The notes below the pieces were generated by a model. It saw only the letters and a program-made list of their open reading frames with translations. It did not search any database and was not told the origin of the DNA. Of a DNA stretch of 64,000 nucleotides, positions 37,997 to 46,297 are shown piece after piece. Position numbers and translations under genes: made by a program. Numbering within the stretch: the first letter of the stretch is position 1; the number at the start of each line of letters is the position of its first letter. The DNA is from Gammaproteobacteria bacterium (GTDB lineage: Bacteria; Pseudomonadota; Gammaproteobacteria; Steroidobacterales; Steroidobacteraceae): contig PKRE01000005.1 in NCBI GenBank assembly GCA_017577615.1, forward strand, positions 178,847 to 242,846. The letters are read 5' to 3'.

Positions 37997-39532
37997 GTGG
38001 AATTGCTTCCTGCAGAGCGCAACGTACGCATCCTCGAACAGCGCGGTCCGCTGACCGAGCAGGCATTGCAAAGATTCGACGCGGCCATCATCGGCTGCCC
38101 GGAAGAGAGTGCCGAATCGACGCTCAGATCGCTCCCGCACGGGCAATTGTGGCAAAAGCTCTATCGCGAAGCCCGCAAAAGCGGCACGCCGAAACACTTG
38201 AGCGCGCGTGTGGGCACAGCAGCGACGCCAGTTGTCGTGCTCTTCGTCAAGACGGAGAGCAGTCCCTTCGACCGCTTGACGCGGGCTGCTCGGGCCTGGA
38301 AAGAGCTGGGTCCACCGCCCAAGGCGAGTGTCGCTCTTGCCGTGCACGATTTTACAGCCGAGCACGGCGCGCTGGTTCTGGAAAGTCTGCTCGCTGCAGG
38401 GCTTGCCTGGAGCGCGCCCTTACCGCAGTTCAAGTCGACGAAGTCGGATCCACCCAAGGTCGTCAAGCTCACGCTGGTGGTCGAGGATGCAAAGGTCGAC
38501 ATCGAGCGCACCCGCGCGATCGACAGCGGTAATCATCTAGCGCGCTGGCTGACGATGCTGCCACCCAATGTGCTCGATACGCTTGCCTATCGGCGCGCGC
38601 TGCAGACACTCGCGCGCCGACACGGATGGCAGTTCACTTTCCATAACGATGCCGCACTTCGCCGCGCCGGCGCCGGCGCATTCCTGGCCGTGACGCGTGC
38701 GAACATACATCGCGGTGCCGGCATCGCGCGCTTGCGTTATCGACCGCCACGTGGACGCAACGTGCCGCGACTTGCGCTCGTCGGCAAGGGCATTTGCTTC
38801 GACACCGGCGGCATCAATCTCAAGACACACAAGAGCATGTATCACATGCATGAGGACATGCAGGGCAGCGCGGTCGCGGTCGGCACACTCCTTGCGCTCG
38901 CGAAGATGCAAGTGCCGTACGAGATCGACTGCTGGGTGGCGATCACCGAGAACCAGATCGGTGCTCGCGCCTATCGTCCGCAGGAGGTCGTGCGCGCCTT
39001 GAATGGCACAACGATTCAAGTCGCGCACAGCGACGCCGAAGGACGCATGGTGCTCGCTGATACGCTGACGCTTGCAGCGCGCGAGAATCCCGACCTCATC
39101 ATCGACTATGCAACGCTCACGGGTGCTTGTGTGAATGCGCTGACCGAGCGCTTCAGCGGCGCGTTCACCAATCGACCCGAATGGAACGAGCGGATCGAGC
39201 GCGCCGGACGAAAGAGCGGTGAGCGTGTCTGGCCGTTCCCGATGGACGAAGACTTCGATTCCGAGCTCGAATCGCAGATCGCCGACGTTCTGCAATGCAC
39301 GCCGGACAGTAAGGGAGATCACATTCTTGCAGCGCGCTTTCTCAATCGCTTCGTGCCGCCCGAGATCCCCTGGATCCACTTGGACCTCTCCTCCAGTAGC
39401 CGCAGCGGAGGGCTCGCGCACATTCCGACCGAGATCACCGGGTTCGGTGTGCGCTACACGGTTTATCTCTTGGAAGAAGACATCCTGAGCCCGCGCTCAA
39501 GAAGCGCCGGTAAGATGCGTGCACGTCGGTAA
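37997..39532 (+). CDS. M17 leucyl aminopeptidase family protein
   Basis: A 511-residue cytosolic two-metal aminopeptidase. GTG start with AAGGAA at suitable spacing. The variable N-terminal domain has little recognisable sequence. The catalytic domain keeps all ligands and catalytic residues of the family: GKGICFDTGGINLK (two Lys and first Asp), EDMQG, and SDAEGRMVLAD (Asp, Glu and the Arg). The otherwise usual NTDAEGR reads HSDAEGR. It belongs to the divergent M17 subgroup rather than to classic PepA, whose name I therefore do not use. Confidence 0.9.
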   Translation: MELLPAERNVRILEQRGPLTEQALQRFDAAIIGCPEESAESTLRSLPHGQLWQKLYREARKSGTPKHLSARVGTAATPVVVLFVKTESSPFDRLTRAARAWKELGPPPKASVALAVHDFTAEHGALVLESLLAAGLAWSAPLPQFKSTKSDPPKVVKLTLVVEDAKVDIERTRAIDSGNHLARWLTMLPPNVLDTLAYRRALQTLARRHGWQFTFHNDAALRRAGAGAFLAVTRANIHRGAGIARLRYRPPRGRNVPRLALVGKGICFDTGGINLKTHKSMYHMHEDMQGSAVAVGTLLALAKMQVPYEIDCWVAITENQIGARAYRPQEVVRALNGTTIQVAHSDAEGRMVLADTLTLAARENPDLIIDYATLTGACVNALTERFSGAFTNRPEWNERIERAGRKSGERVWPFPMDEDFDSELESQIADVLQCTPDSKGDHILAARFLNRFVPPEIPWIHLDLSSSSRSGGLAHIPTEITGFGVRYTVYLLEEDILSPRSRSAGKMRARR

Positions 39533-39635
39533 TGTGGGGAGTGAGGGAAGCGCAGGCGGTTCCTGGTAAGCTTCCGTCAAGCTCCTCTTGTCGCTATCGC
39601 GAGCAATGGTCGAGCGATTCGACCACGACAACGAA

Positions 39636-40682
39636 ATGCAGACTCTCACGCTGACACGTCCGGATGATTGGCACTTGCACCTGCGCGACGGCGCGCAGCT
39701 TGCCAGTGTGCTGCCATTCTCGGCGCGACAGTTCGCGCGTGCCGTCGTGATGCCGAACTTGCAGCCGCCGGTCACGACGGTCGAGCGTGCACGAGCCTAC
39801 CGGGAACGAATCTTGGCAGCGTTGCCGGCGGGGCTTACGTTCGAACCGCTGATGACGCTTTATCTAACGGACAACACGTCCCCAGAAGAGATTCGCGCTG
39901 CACGAGCAGCAGGCTTCATCGTCGGGGCGAAGCTCTACCCTGCCGGTGCCACGACGCATTCCGATGCCGGCGTCACCTCTGTCGAGAAGATCTTTCCCGC
40001 GCTCGAAGCCATGCAAGCGTGCGGGCTGGTGCTGCAGGTACACGGCGAGGTGACTTCTCCCGACGTCGATGTGTTCGACCGCGAGCGCGTGTTCATCGAT
40101 CGGGTTCTGAGCAAGCTGGCGGAGCGCTTCCCGCAGCTCAAGATCGTGTTCGAGCACGTGACGACGCGCGATGCCGTGCAGTTCGTGCTCGCTGCGCGCG
40201 AAGGTGTCGGCGCAACGATCACACCCCAGCACCTGCTTCTCAATCGCAACGCGCTCTTTCGCGGCGGTATCCGCCCGCATCATTATTGTTTGCCTGTCTT
40301 GAAGCGCGAGCAGGATCGGCTTGCGCTGATCGACGCGGCAACGGGCGAAAGCCCGCGCTTCTTTCTGGGAACCGATAGCGCGCCGCACGCGAAACATACC
40401 AAGGAGCACGCGTGTGGGTGCGCCGGTATCTTTTCGGCGCATGCGGCGATCGAGCTGTACGCTGAAGCCTTCGAGCAAGTCGGACGGCTCGATCGCTTAC
40501 AGGCGTTTGCATCCGAGCGCGGCGCCGATTTTTACGGGCTGCCGCGCAACCGCGACACGCTTACGCTTGCCCGCGAGCCTTGGTGCCCGCCCGACGCCTA
40601 CCCATTCGGCGACGCACAGCTCGTACCCTTTCGCGCCGGCGAGCCGATTGCCTGGAAATTGATCGAGGATTCTCAGCGTTGA
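39636..40682 (+). CDS. pyrC: Dihydroorotase, class II
   Basis: Zinc enzyme of pyrimidine synthesis (carbamoyl-aspartate to dihydroorotate), 348 residues from ATG 39636, the same length as E. coli PyrC. Motifs: DDWHLHLRDG with the first two metal His, AKLYPAGATTHSDAGV with the carboxylated Lys, LQVHGEVTSPDVD, VFEHVTTRDAV and FFLGTDSAPH with the catalytic Asp. In-frame starts at 39606 (ATG) and 39588 (TTG) would add residues not seen in homologues. The stop is shared with a possible TTG start of rnt. Confidence 0.95.
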   Translation: MQTLTLTRPDDWHLHLRDGAQLASVLPFSARQFARAVVMPNLQPPVTTVERARAYRERILAALPAGLTFEPLMTLYLTDNTSPEEIRAARAAGFIVGAKLYPAGATTHSDAGVTSVEKIFPALEAMQACGLVLQVHGEVTSPDVDVFDRERVFIDRVLSKLAERFPQLKIVFEHVTTRDAVQFVLAAREGVGATITPQHLLLNRNALFRGGIRPHHYCLPVLKREQDRLALIDAATGESPRFFLGTDSAPHAKHTKEHACGCAGIFSAHAAIELYAEAFEQVGRLDRLQAFASERGADFYGLPRNRDTLTLAREPWCPPDAYPFGDAQLVPFRAGEPIAWKLIEDSQR

Positions 40683-40696
40683 ACGAACGACCTCCC

Positions 40697-41299
40697 ATGG
40701 CGAGCCGTTTCCGCGGCTTCCTGCCCGTGGTCATCGACGTGGAATGCGGCGGGTTCAACCCGAACACCGACGCGTTGCTAGAGATCGCTGCCGTGCTGAT
40801 CGAGATGCAATCCGATGGCACGCTCAAGCCTGGTCAAAGCTGGCGCTATCACGTGCAGCCGTTCCCTGGCGCCAATCTCGAGCCAGCCTCGCTCGCGGTC
40901 ACCGGAATCGATCCGTTCCATCCCTTGCGTCCCGCGATTCCGGAGAAAGAGGCGCTCTCCCGTATCTTCAAGGAGGTACGCACCGCGATGAAGGCGAATG
41001 GCTGCACACGTGCCATTCTCGTCGGCCACAATGCCTATTTCGATCTGAACTTTCTCAATGCCGCGATTGAGCGCACGCGCATCAAGCGCAGCCCTTTCCA
41101 CCCATTCTCGAGCTTCGATACAGCGACATTGGCCGGGGTCGTCTACGGACAGACCGTGCTCAGCAAGGCACTACAGGCGGCAGGCATCGCGTGGGACTCA
41201 GAGGAGGCACACTCTGCGGCGTACGACGCCATGCGCACGGCCGAGCTGTTCTGCGCGATCTGCAACCGCATCGGCCCGCCGCCGGTCACAGCGCCGTGA
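40697..41299 (+). CDS. rnt: Ribonuclease T
   Basis: A DEDDh 3'-5' exoribonuclease that trims tRNA and other RNA 3' ends; 200 residues from ATG 40697. Active-site residues: VVIDVECGGFN (DxE), VGHNAYFDLNFL and HSAAYDA. The FRGFLPVV start and NPFHPF-like SPFHPFSSFDTATLAG match E. coli RNase T. An in-frame TTG at 40679 overlaps the pyrC stop (TTGA) and could be a coupled alternative start. Confidence 0.95.
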   Translation: MASRFRGFLPVVIDVECGGFNPNTDALLEIAAVLIEMQSDGTLKPGQSWRYHVQPFPGANLEPASLAVTGIDPFHPLRPAIPEKEALSRIFKEVRTAMKANGCTRAILVGHNAYFDLNFLNAAIERTRIKRSPFHPFSSFDTATLAGVVYGQTVLSKALQAAGIAWDSEEAHSAAYDAMRTAELFCAICNRIGPPPVTAP

Positions 41300-41401
41300 C
41301 GGCGCAGGCAGCCTGAGGGGTGCGGCAGGGGGTGCCTTGAGCAGGACAGCGCCCGCGACCGACAGCGCCGCGCGGCAGAGGAAGGTGGCGTAGGGGCAGT
41401 G

Positions 41402-41425
41402 CCCTCCCCCGCGGGCGGGGGAGGG
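41402..41425. repeat. REP-like palindrome, CCCTCCCCCGC / GCGGGGGAGGG
   Basis: An 11-bp perfect stem (41402-41412 with 41415-41425) with a 2-nt loop, in the rnt-grxD spacer between convergent genes. The same stem recurs at 49979 and 57615. Without a T-tract it is not a typical terminator. Confidence 0.7.
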
Positions 41426-41440
41426 ACAACGGTGACAACG

Positions 41441-41475
41441 GTTAAGGCCTTAGGCTCTCGGTTCTGGGCTTCAGC
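41441..41475. repeat. Degenerate 7-nt tandem repeat
   Basis: Units GTTAAGG, CCTTAGG, CTCTCGG, TTCTGGG, CTTCAGC in register, between the REP-like palindrome and the grxD stop. Divergence is high, and it is assigned by the 7-nt spacing of the GG doublets. Confidence 0.45.
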
Positions 41476-41483
41476 CCGCCATA

Positions 41484-41795
41484 TCACTTCGCGTCTGCGA
41501 TCAGCTTCTGCAGCTCCCCGCTCTTGTACATCTCAAGGATGATGTCCGAGCCCCCGATCAGCTCACCGTTCACATAGAGCTGCGGGTAGGTCGGCCAATT
41601 GGAATACTGCTTGAGCGCCTCGCGCAGCTCGGGATCCTCGAAGACATTGACGTGCACGAATTCGGCGCCGACCGCGTTCAGCGCGCGAACCGCAGCAGCG
41701 GAGAACCCGCACTGCGGGAAATCCGGCGTACCCTTCATGTAGAGCACGATCGGATGGGATGAGAGCTGCGACTTGATGCGTTCGATGACGTCCAC
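41484..41795 (-). CDS. grxD: Monothiol glutaredoxin (Grx4 type)
   Basis: Fe-S cluster-carrying glutaredoxin, 103 residues. The active site is CGFS within DFPQCGFSAAAVRAL; WPTYPQLYVNGELIGGSDI is the glutathione-binding part. I choose the GTG at 41795 because GAGG lies about 10 nt upstream and homologues start at the matching point (MDVIERIKSQL). A longer frame to 41840 exists. With the GTG start the gene overlaps the upstream DUF1289 gene by 61 bp. Confidence 0.95.
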   Translation of the reverse strand: MDVIERIKSQLSSHPIVLYMKGTPDFPQCGFSAAAVRALNAVGAEFVHVNVFEDPELREALKQYSNWPTYPQLYVNGELIGGSDIILEMYKSGELQKLIADAK

Positions 41796-42034
41796 GGATG
41801 GAATACCTCGACAACTGTTAGGCTGGGATTCGGCTTGCATTCACGGACCTTGACCCGCTCCGAACGTTCTGCCGTGGCTCCACGTATCGCTGGCTGCGCG
41901 TCGGGCCTCGAGCGGCGCCAAGCCGCGATGTCCTCTCGTGCGCGTCCGCACCCGATACAGATGCCGTTTTGATCGAGCGGGCAGACCATGATGCAGGGCG
42001 ATACGACGCGCTGGAGGGCAGGTTCGAGCGTCAT
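41735..42034 (-). CDS. DUF1289 family cysteine-rich small protein
   Basis: A 99-residue protein with the DUF1289 pattern SPCIMVCPLDQNGICIGCGRAREDIAAW, four Cys that probably bind a metal or cluster (residues about 14-29). The conserved part ends near residue 60; the remainder is Ser-rich and overlaps the start of grxD, so this tail may be incidental. Function of the family is unknown. It lies directly upstream of grxD, on the same strand, which may reflect a link to Fe-S metabolism (inference). Confidence 0.8.
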   Translation of the reverse strand: MTLEPALQRVVSPCIMVCPLDQNGICIGCGRAREDIAAWRRSRPDAQPAIRGATAERSERVKVRECKPNPSLTVVEVFHPWTSSNASSRSSHPIRSCST

Positions 42035-42205
42035 AGGCGTGGCATGTATCCATTATGAGGTGGGGGACCGCATACTTCAAACGCGTGCGTCGCGGCCTTG
42101 CGAGCGCCGCACGCCCACTGCGCCGGCAGGCTCTGGACGTGACCCGCTCAGTCTGGCTTCATGCGCGCGCACCCAACCGAACAACCATCAACTGAATCGA
42201 CGAGT

Positions 42206-43054
42206 ATGTCCCTGACTCCGCCCTCCCCAGCCTATGTGTCCGAGACAGTCCGCCTGGCCCTGCGAGAAGATGTCGGCAACGGCGATCTGACCGCACAGCT
42301 CGTTCCCGAGGAACAGACCGCCCGCGCACAGATCATCACCCGCGAGAACGCCGTCCTGTGCGGCACGGCCTGGGTCGACGAGGTCTTCAAGCAGCTCGAT
42401 GCGCGCATCCGTGTGGAGTGGCGCTTCGCTGATGGCGCGCGCATCGGAAAGAACGACGTGCTCTGCACGCTCGAAGGTCCGGCAAGGCCGATGCTGACGG
42501 GCGAGCGCACTGCGCTGAATTTCCTACAGGCGTTGTCAGGCACCGCAACTGTGACACGGACCTACGTTGATGCGGTGGCCGGGACCGGATGCCGCATCCT
42601 CGATACGCGCAAGACCATCCCGGGATTGCGCCTCGCACAAAAGTACGCGGTACGCTGCGGCGGCGGCACCAACCATCGCGTCGGCCTGTTCGACGCCATC
42701 TTGGTCAAGGAAAACCACATCGCTGCCGCGGGCTCGATCGAAGCAGCGGTCCGCGCCGCGCGCAGCACGGCCCGCCAGGTCATGATCGAGGTCGAAGTCG
42801 AGAATCTCGACCAGCTCCGCGAAGCGCTCGACTGCGGCGTGGACCGGGTCCTGCTCGACAATTTTTCCAACGATCAGCTGAGAGAAGCCGTCCGCATCAC
42901 CCGTGCGCATCCACGCCGAGCAGAGCTGGAAGCATCCGGCAACGTGAGCTTGGACACCCTACGCGCCGTGGCCGAAACCGGCGTCGATTTCATTTCGATC
43001 GGCGCGTTGACGAAGCACGTGCGAGCGGTCGACCTGTCGATGCGCTTTCTGTAG
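42206..43054 (+). CDS. nadC: Nicotinate-nucleotide pyrophosphorylase (carboxylating)
   Basis: Makes nicotinate mononucleotide from quinolinate and PRPP in NAD synthesis; 282 residues from ATG 42206. Motifs: REDVGNGDLTAQLV, ERTALNFLQALSGTAT, DTRKTIPGLRLAQKYAVRCGGG, NHRVGLFDAILVKENHI, EVEVENLDQ, LLDNFS. An open frame upstream to 42161 adds 15 residues without family similarity. The TAG stop starts a TAGGCTG repeat unit. Confidence 0.97.
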   Translation: MSLTPPSPAYVSETVRLALREDVGNGDLTAQLVPEEQTARAQIITRENAVLCGTAWVDEVFKQLDARIRVEWRFADGARIGKNDVLCTLEGPARPMLTGERTALNFLQALSGTATVTRTYVDAVAGTGCRILDTRKTIPGLRLAQKYAVRCGGGTNHRVGLFDAILVKENHIAAAGSIEAAVRAARSTARQVMIEVEVENLDQLREALDCGVDRVLLDNFSNDQLREAVRITRAHPRRAELEASGNVSLDTLRAVAETGVDFISIGALTKHVRAVDLSMRFL

Positions 43055-43079
43055 GCTGGGGCTGAAGGCTGTAGGCGCT
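43052..43079. repeat. Degenerate 7-nt tandem repeat starting at the nadC stop codon
   Basis: TAGGCTG (43052-43058, the first three bases are the nadC stop), GGGCTGA, AGGCTGT, AGGCGCT. It lies in the short spacer between nadC and the convergent GGDEF/EAL gene. Confidence 0.6.
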
Positions 43080-43108
43080 GTGCTCGTGAATCGCGGTTGC
43101 CTCAGCGA

Positions 43109-45787
43109 TTACCCGACGGCTCGCATCACCCGCTGTGGTGTGGCGACGCCGTAGCCTTGTGCGTAGTCGACGCCGAGGCTGCGCAGCATCTCGATGATCT
43201 CCGCATTCTCGGCGAACTCGGCGATGGTTTGCTTACCAGTCAAGTGGCCGATCTCGTTGATGGAGCGTACCATCTCGCGGTCGATCGGATCGCGCAGGAT
43301 GCCCTTCACGAAGCTGCCGTCGATCTTCAAGAAGTCGACCGGGAAATGCTTCAGATACCCGAAGGAGGACAGCCCTGTGCCGAAATCGTCGAGCGCGAAA
43401 CGACAGCCGAGCTCCTTGAGCGCGTGAATGAAGCGATTCGCTTGGGAGAAGCTGGCGATTGCAGCGGTCTCGGTGATCTCGAAACAAATCTTCGATGCGT
43501 CTATTCCGCTGCGATGGAAATGGTCGATCACGAACGGCAGGAACTTGTCGTCGCCGAGGCTCTGGCCGGACAAGTTGATCGTGCATAGCGCCAGCTTCTC
43601 GCGCTCGTCCGCCTCGGAGACGAGCCAACGCAGCGCGTGCTCGATCATCCAGCGATCGATGTTCGGCGTGAGGCCGTAACGTTCCGCAGCGGCAATGAAC
43701 TGATCGGGCGCCACGATCTTGCCCGACTCGTCGCGCATGCGCAGCAGCAGCTCGTAATGCAAGCCCTGCTGCGGCTGCTGCAGCGGCATGATCACTTGTC
43801 GGAAGATCTCGAAACGTCCGTCCTCGAGCGCATTATTGATCCGCGCAGCCCACTGCATCTCGCGACGACGGCGCATCAGATCGATGTCGTTCTCCTGGAA
43901 GCTATAGACGCGGTTGCGACCTGCCTCCTTGGCCGCTGCACACGCACTGTCGGCCGCTGAAAGGAGCGCGGCCACATCGTCGTTCTCGGGCGTGATCGGC
44001 ACGACGCCGATGCTCGCACCCAGCCGGAACGCGCGATCTTCCCAGACGAACTTGTAGTTGCGGATCGCTTCACGCAACGCCTCCGCGCTGCGGATTGCCT
44101 CGTCGAGCGAGCAGCTCTCGAGCAGCACGCCGAACTCGTCTCCGCCGAGGCGTGCCACGGTATCGCGCCAGCGGATTTTCGACTTGAGCAGTGCCCCGAC
44201 CTGCCCGAGCAGCGCATCGCCGGCGCTATGACCGCAGTTGTCGTTGATGATCTTGAACCGATCCAGGTCGATGTAGCACAGCGCGAAAGACGCTTCGCGA
44301 GCCCGCGCGCTCTTCAGCGCGCGCTCGAGGCGTGCTTCGAACTCGCGTCGATTGACGAGCCCCGTGAGGATGTCGTGACTTGCGTGATAGGACAGCTTGC
44401 GATTGAGCTCGCGGCTCTCGCTGACGTCGTGGAACACGAGCACGCCGCCTGAGACGTTGCCCGCGCCGTCGCGGATCGGCGCAGCGCAGCTCTCGATGTA
44501 GAGCTCGTTGCCGTCGCGTCGAATGAGAAGCGTCGGGCGCACCGACTTGATCGCCCGCGCGCGACGCATCGCCACCATGAGCGGATTCTCGAGCGGCTCG
44601 CAGGTCTCTTCGTGGAAGCTGCGGAAGACCTCATCGATGTTGCGCCCTTGCGCATGCTCGAGCGTCCAGCCGGTGAGCTGCTCTGCCACCGGATTGAGAT
44701 ACTCGACGCAGCCGTTCGAGTCGGTGGTGATGACGCCGTCGCCGATCGACTGCAGCGTGATCTGCGCGCTCTCCTTCTCCTTGAACAGCGCTTCCTCAAA
44801 CAACTTGCGCTCGGTGACGTCGAGATCCACTCCCACGATGCGACGCGGCCTGCCCTGCTCGTCGAGACGGGCCTTCGCCCGACTGACGACCCATACCCAC
44901 ATGCCGTCGCGATGCTTGAGGCGATGGACGCTCTCGAACAGCGGCTCCTTGCCTGAAAGATGATCGCGCAGCGCCTCCTGCACACGCGCGGCGTCCTCCG
45001 GATGAACGAGGCATTGCCAATCGCCGAAAGACTCCATGTCCTCGTCCGAGTAGCCGAGCATCGCCTTCCAGCGCGGCGAGAAGTAAGCCGTCTTCTTCTC
45101 GAGATCGAAATCCCAGATACCGTCGTTCGCGCCGTACAACGCAAGCTCATTGCGCTCCTCGAGATCGGCGAACTGACGTCGATAGCGCAAGCGTTCGATG
45201 CCCGTCGCGTAGCTCGAGCCGAGCAGCTTGAGCATCAGGTGCAGGTTCGCATCCCAGCTATCGCGCGGCTGTGTCGAGCACAGTGCGATGAACGCGCGCA
45301 CGCAATCTTCAACCGCAATACCCACGATGAGCGCAGCGCCGATCCGCAGCGCCGCCAACCGGGCTGACTCCGCCGCGATCTCGGGCCGCGGCTGGGAAGT
45401 GTCGCGGATCTCGACGATGCGCAGATGCTCGAGCCGGTTCTTGAAGTAAGGAAGGTGATCGAGCGGCTCGCCTTGCAGGACCTGCGGATTGAAGGTCGCG
45501 AACATGTCCGTTGCCGCGACAAGGCTGCGAATGCAGGTGCGCTCCTCATCGAATGTCGCAAGCAGCACCGTATCCACGCCGGCCGCTTCGCGCAGCGCTT
45601 CGAGATTCTCCTTGATGAGCTGATCGGCGCTCTCTTGCGTGAGGTTCTGAAAGTCGATCGCCGCCTTGGTGAGCAATACGTCCAGGCCCGCCTTGCCCTT
45701 GCGCCGACCAGCCGCTCGAGACGAGAACAGTGACTCGCCCCTCGCGGCAATACTCGTCATGACGTGGTCGCTCGGGTTGCTCGCCAT
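43109..45787 (-). CDS. GAF-PAS-PAS-GGDEF-EAL cyclic-di-GMP protein
   Basis: A soluble 892-residue signalling protein. Order: GAF-like domain (about 45-190), PAS with PAC (about 205-325), second PAS (about 335-455), GGDEF (about 465-625) and EAL (about 635-885). GGDEF is intact (ARLGGDEFGVLL) and has an inhibitory-site RxxD (RWRD) five residues before it. The EAL domain has YELLLRM in place of EAL but keeps the Glu, ITETAAI, DDFGTGLSSFGYLKHFPVDFLKIDG and QGYGV. Both activities are therefore possible. No membrane segment is visible. A palindrome lies about 60 bp upstream. Confidence 0.93.
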   Translation of the reverse strand: MASNPSDHVMTSIAARGESLFSSRAAGRRKGKAGLDVLLTKAAIDFQNLTQESADQLIKENLEALREAAGVDTVLLATFDEERTCIRSLVAATDMFATFNPQVLQGEPLDHLPYFKNRLEHLRIVEIRDTSQPRPEIAAESARLAALRIGAALIVGIAVEDCVRAFIALCSTQPRDSWDANLHLMLKLLGSSYATGIERLRYRRQFADLEERNELALYGANDGIWDFDLEKKTAYFSPRWKAMLGYSDEDMESFGDWQCLVHPEDAARVQEALRDHLSGKEPLFESVHRLKHRDGMWVWVVSRAKARLDEQGRPRRIVGVDLDVTERKLFEEALFKEKESAQITLQSIGDGVITTDSNGCVEYLNPVAEQLTGWTLEHAQGRNIDEVFRSFHEETCEPLENPLMVAMRRARAIKSVRPTLLIRRDGNELYIESCAAPIRDGAGNVSGGVLVFHDVSESRELNRKLSYHASHDILTGLVNRREFEARLERALKSARAREASFALCYIDLDRFKIINDNCGHSAGDALLGQVGALLKSKIRWRDTVARLGGDEFGVLLESCSLDEAIRSAEALREAIRNYKFVWEDRAFRLGASIGVVPITPENDDVAALLSAADSACAAAKEAGRNRVYSFQENDIDLMRRRREMQWAARINNALEDGRFEIFRQVIMPLQQPQQGLHYELLLRMRDESGKIVAPDQFIAAAERYGLTPNIDRWMIEHALRWLVSEADEREKLALCTINLSGQSLGDDKFLPFVIDHFHRSGIDASKICFEITETAAIASFSQANRFIHALKELGCRFALDDFGTGLSSFGYLKHFPVDFLKIDGSFVKGILRDPIDREMVRSINEIGHLTGKQTIAEFAENAEIIEMLRSLGVDYAQGYGVATPQRVMRAVG

Positions 45788-45846
45788 CGAGGCACCGGGC
45801 CGTCAGAGGAGTGAGTCTCGTGGGCCTCTGCGACGAGCAACCTCCA

Positions 45847-45873
45847 AGCATAAAAACGCTTGGGTTTTATGCT
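45847..45873. promoter_or_regulatory. 27-bp AT-rich palindrome, possible operator
   Basis: AGCATAAAA (45847-45855) and TTTTATGCT (45865-45873) form a 9-bp perfect inverted repeat around a 9-bp centre. Its midpoint is about 73 bp upstream of the GGDEF/EAL start. The AT-rich arms stand out in this GC-rich DNA and fit a dimeric regulator site; no regulator can be named. Confidence 0.45.
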
Positions 45874-46036
45874 GTTCTCTTGCCCTGCATTCGGGCTGGG
45901 TGATGGCAGTCACCTAGAATCTCCTTCCGCTGCCGACGTTCCCCCCGAACTTTGTAAAACGGTTATGGCGGCAGCGCGCGGCGATTGTGGCACACGCCAT
46001 GTAGAGAGGAAAGGGAAGGCAGGCAAGCAGTTACAT

Positions 46037-46078
46037 GGGGCTCGAGGCTGGGGACTTGAGACTGGAGGCCTTACGGTA
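46037..46078. repeat. Degenerate 7-nt tandem repeat
   Basis: Six units in register: GGGGCTC, GAGGCTG, GGGACTT, GAGACTG, GAGGCCT, TACGGTA. Closely similar to the arrays at 29143 and 57334. Confidence 0.65.
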
Positions 46079-46220
46079 AGGACACTCCGACAACGGCTGC
46101 CCACGATCACTAGACACCCGCTGACCTGACCAACGACGGCTTGAGGAGCAGGACCGGTAACGCATGCCGTTCGGGCCCGCACACGAGACTCGGCGCGGGT
46201 GCGGGCCGAGGTGATGCCGC

Positions 46221-46248
46221 GTAGTCAATAGGCCGTAACCCGTAGCCG
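46221..46248. repeat. Degenerate 7-nt tandem repeat
   Basis: GTAGTCA, ATAGGCC, GTAACCC, GTAGCCG in register, 50 bp before the CDF gene start. Confidence 0.5.
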
Positions 46249-46297
46249 CTCACCGGCGAGCGGCCAGCTGCTGCGCATAATGATTTATCCTTGCCGC

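Larger units (their letters stand above)
45788..46297. other. Long intergenic region between the GGDEF/EAL gene and the CDF gene
   Basis: A 510-bp divergent spacer with no credible gene. It contains the AT-rich palindrome at 45847, two 7-nt repeat arrays (46037-46078 and 46221-46248) and a GC-rich inverted repeat, GGCCCGCAC (46174-46182) with GTGCGGGCC (46199-46207). Confidence 0.6.
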
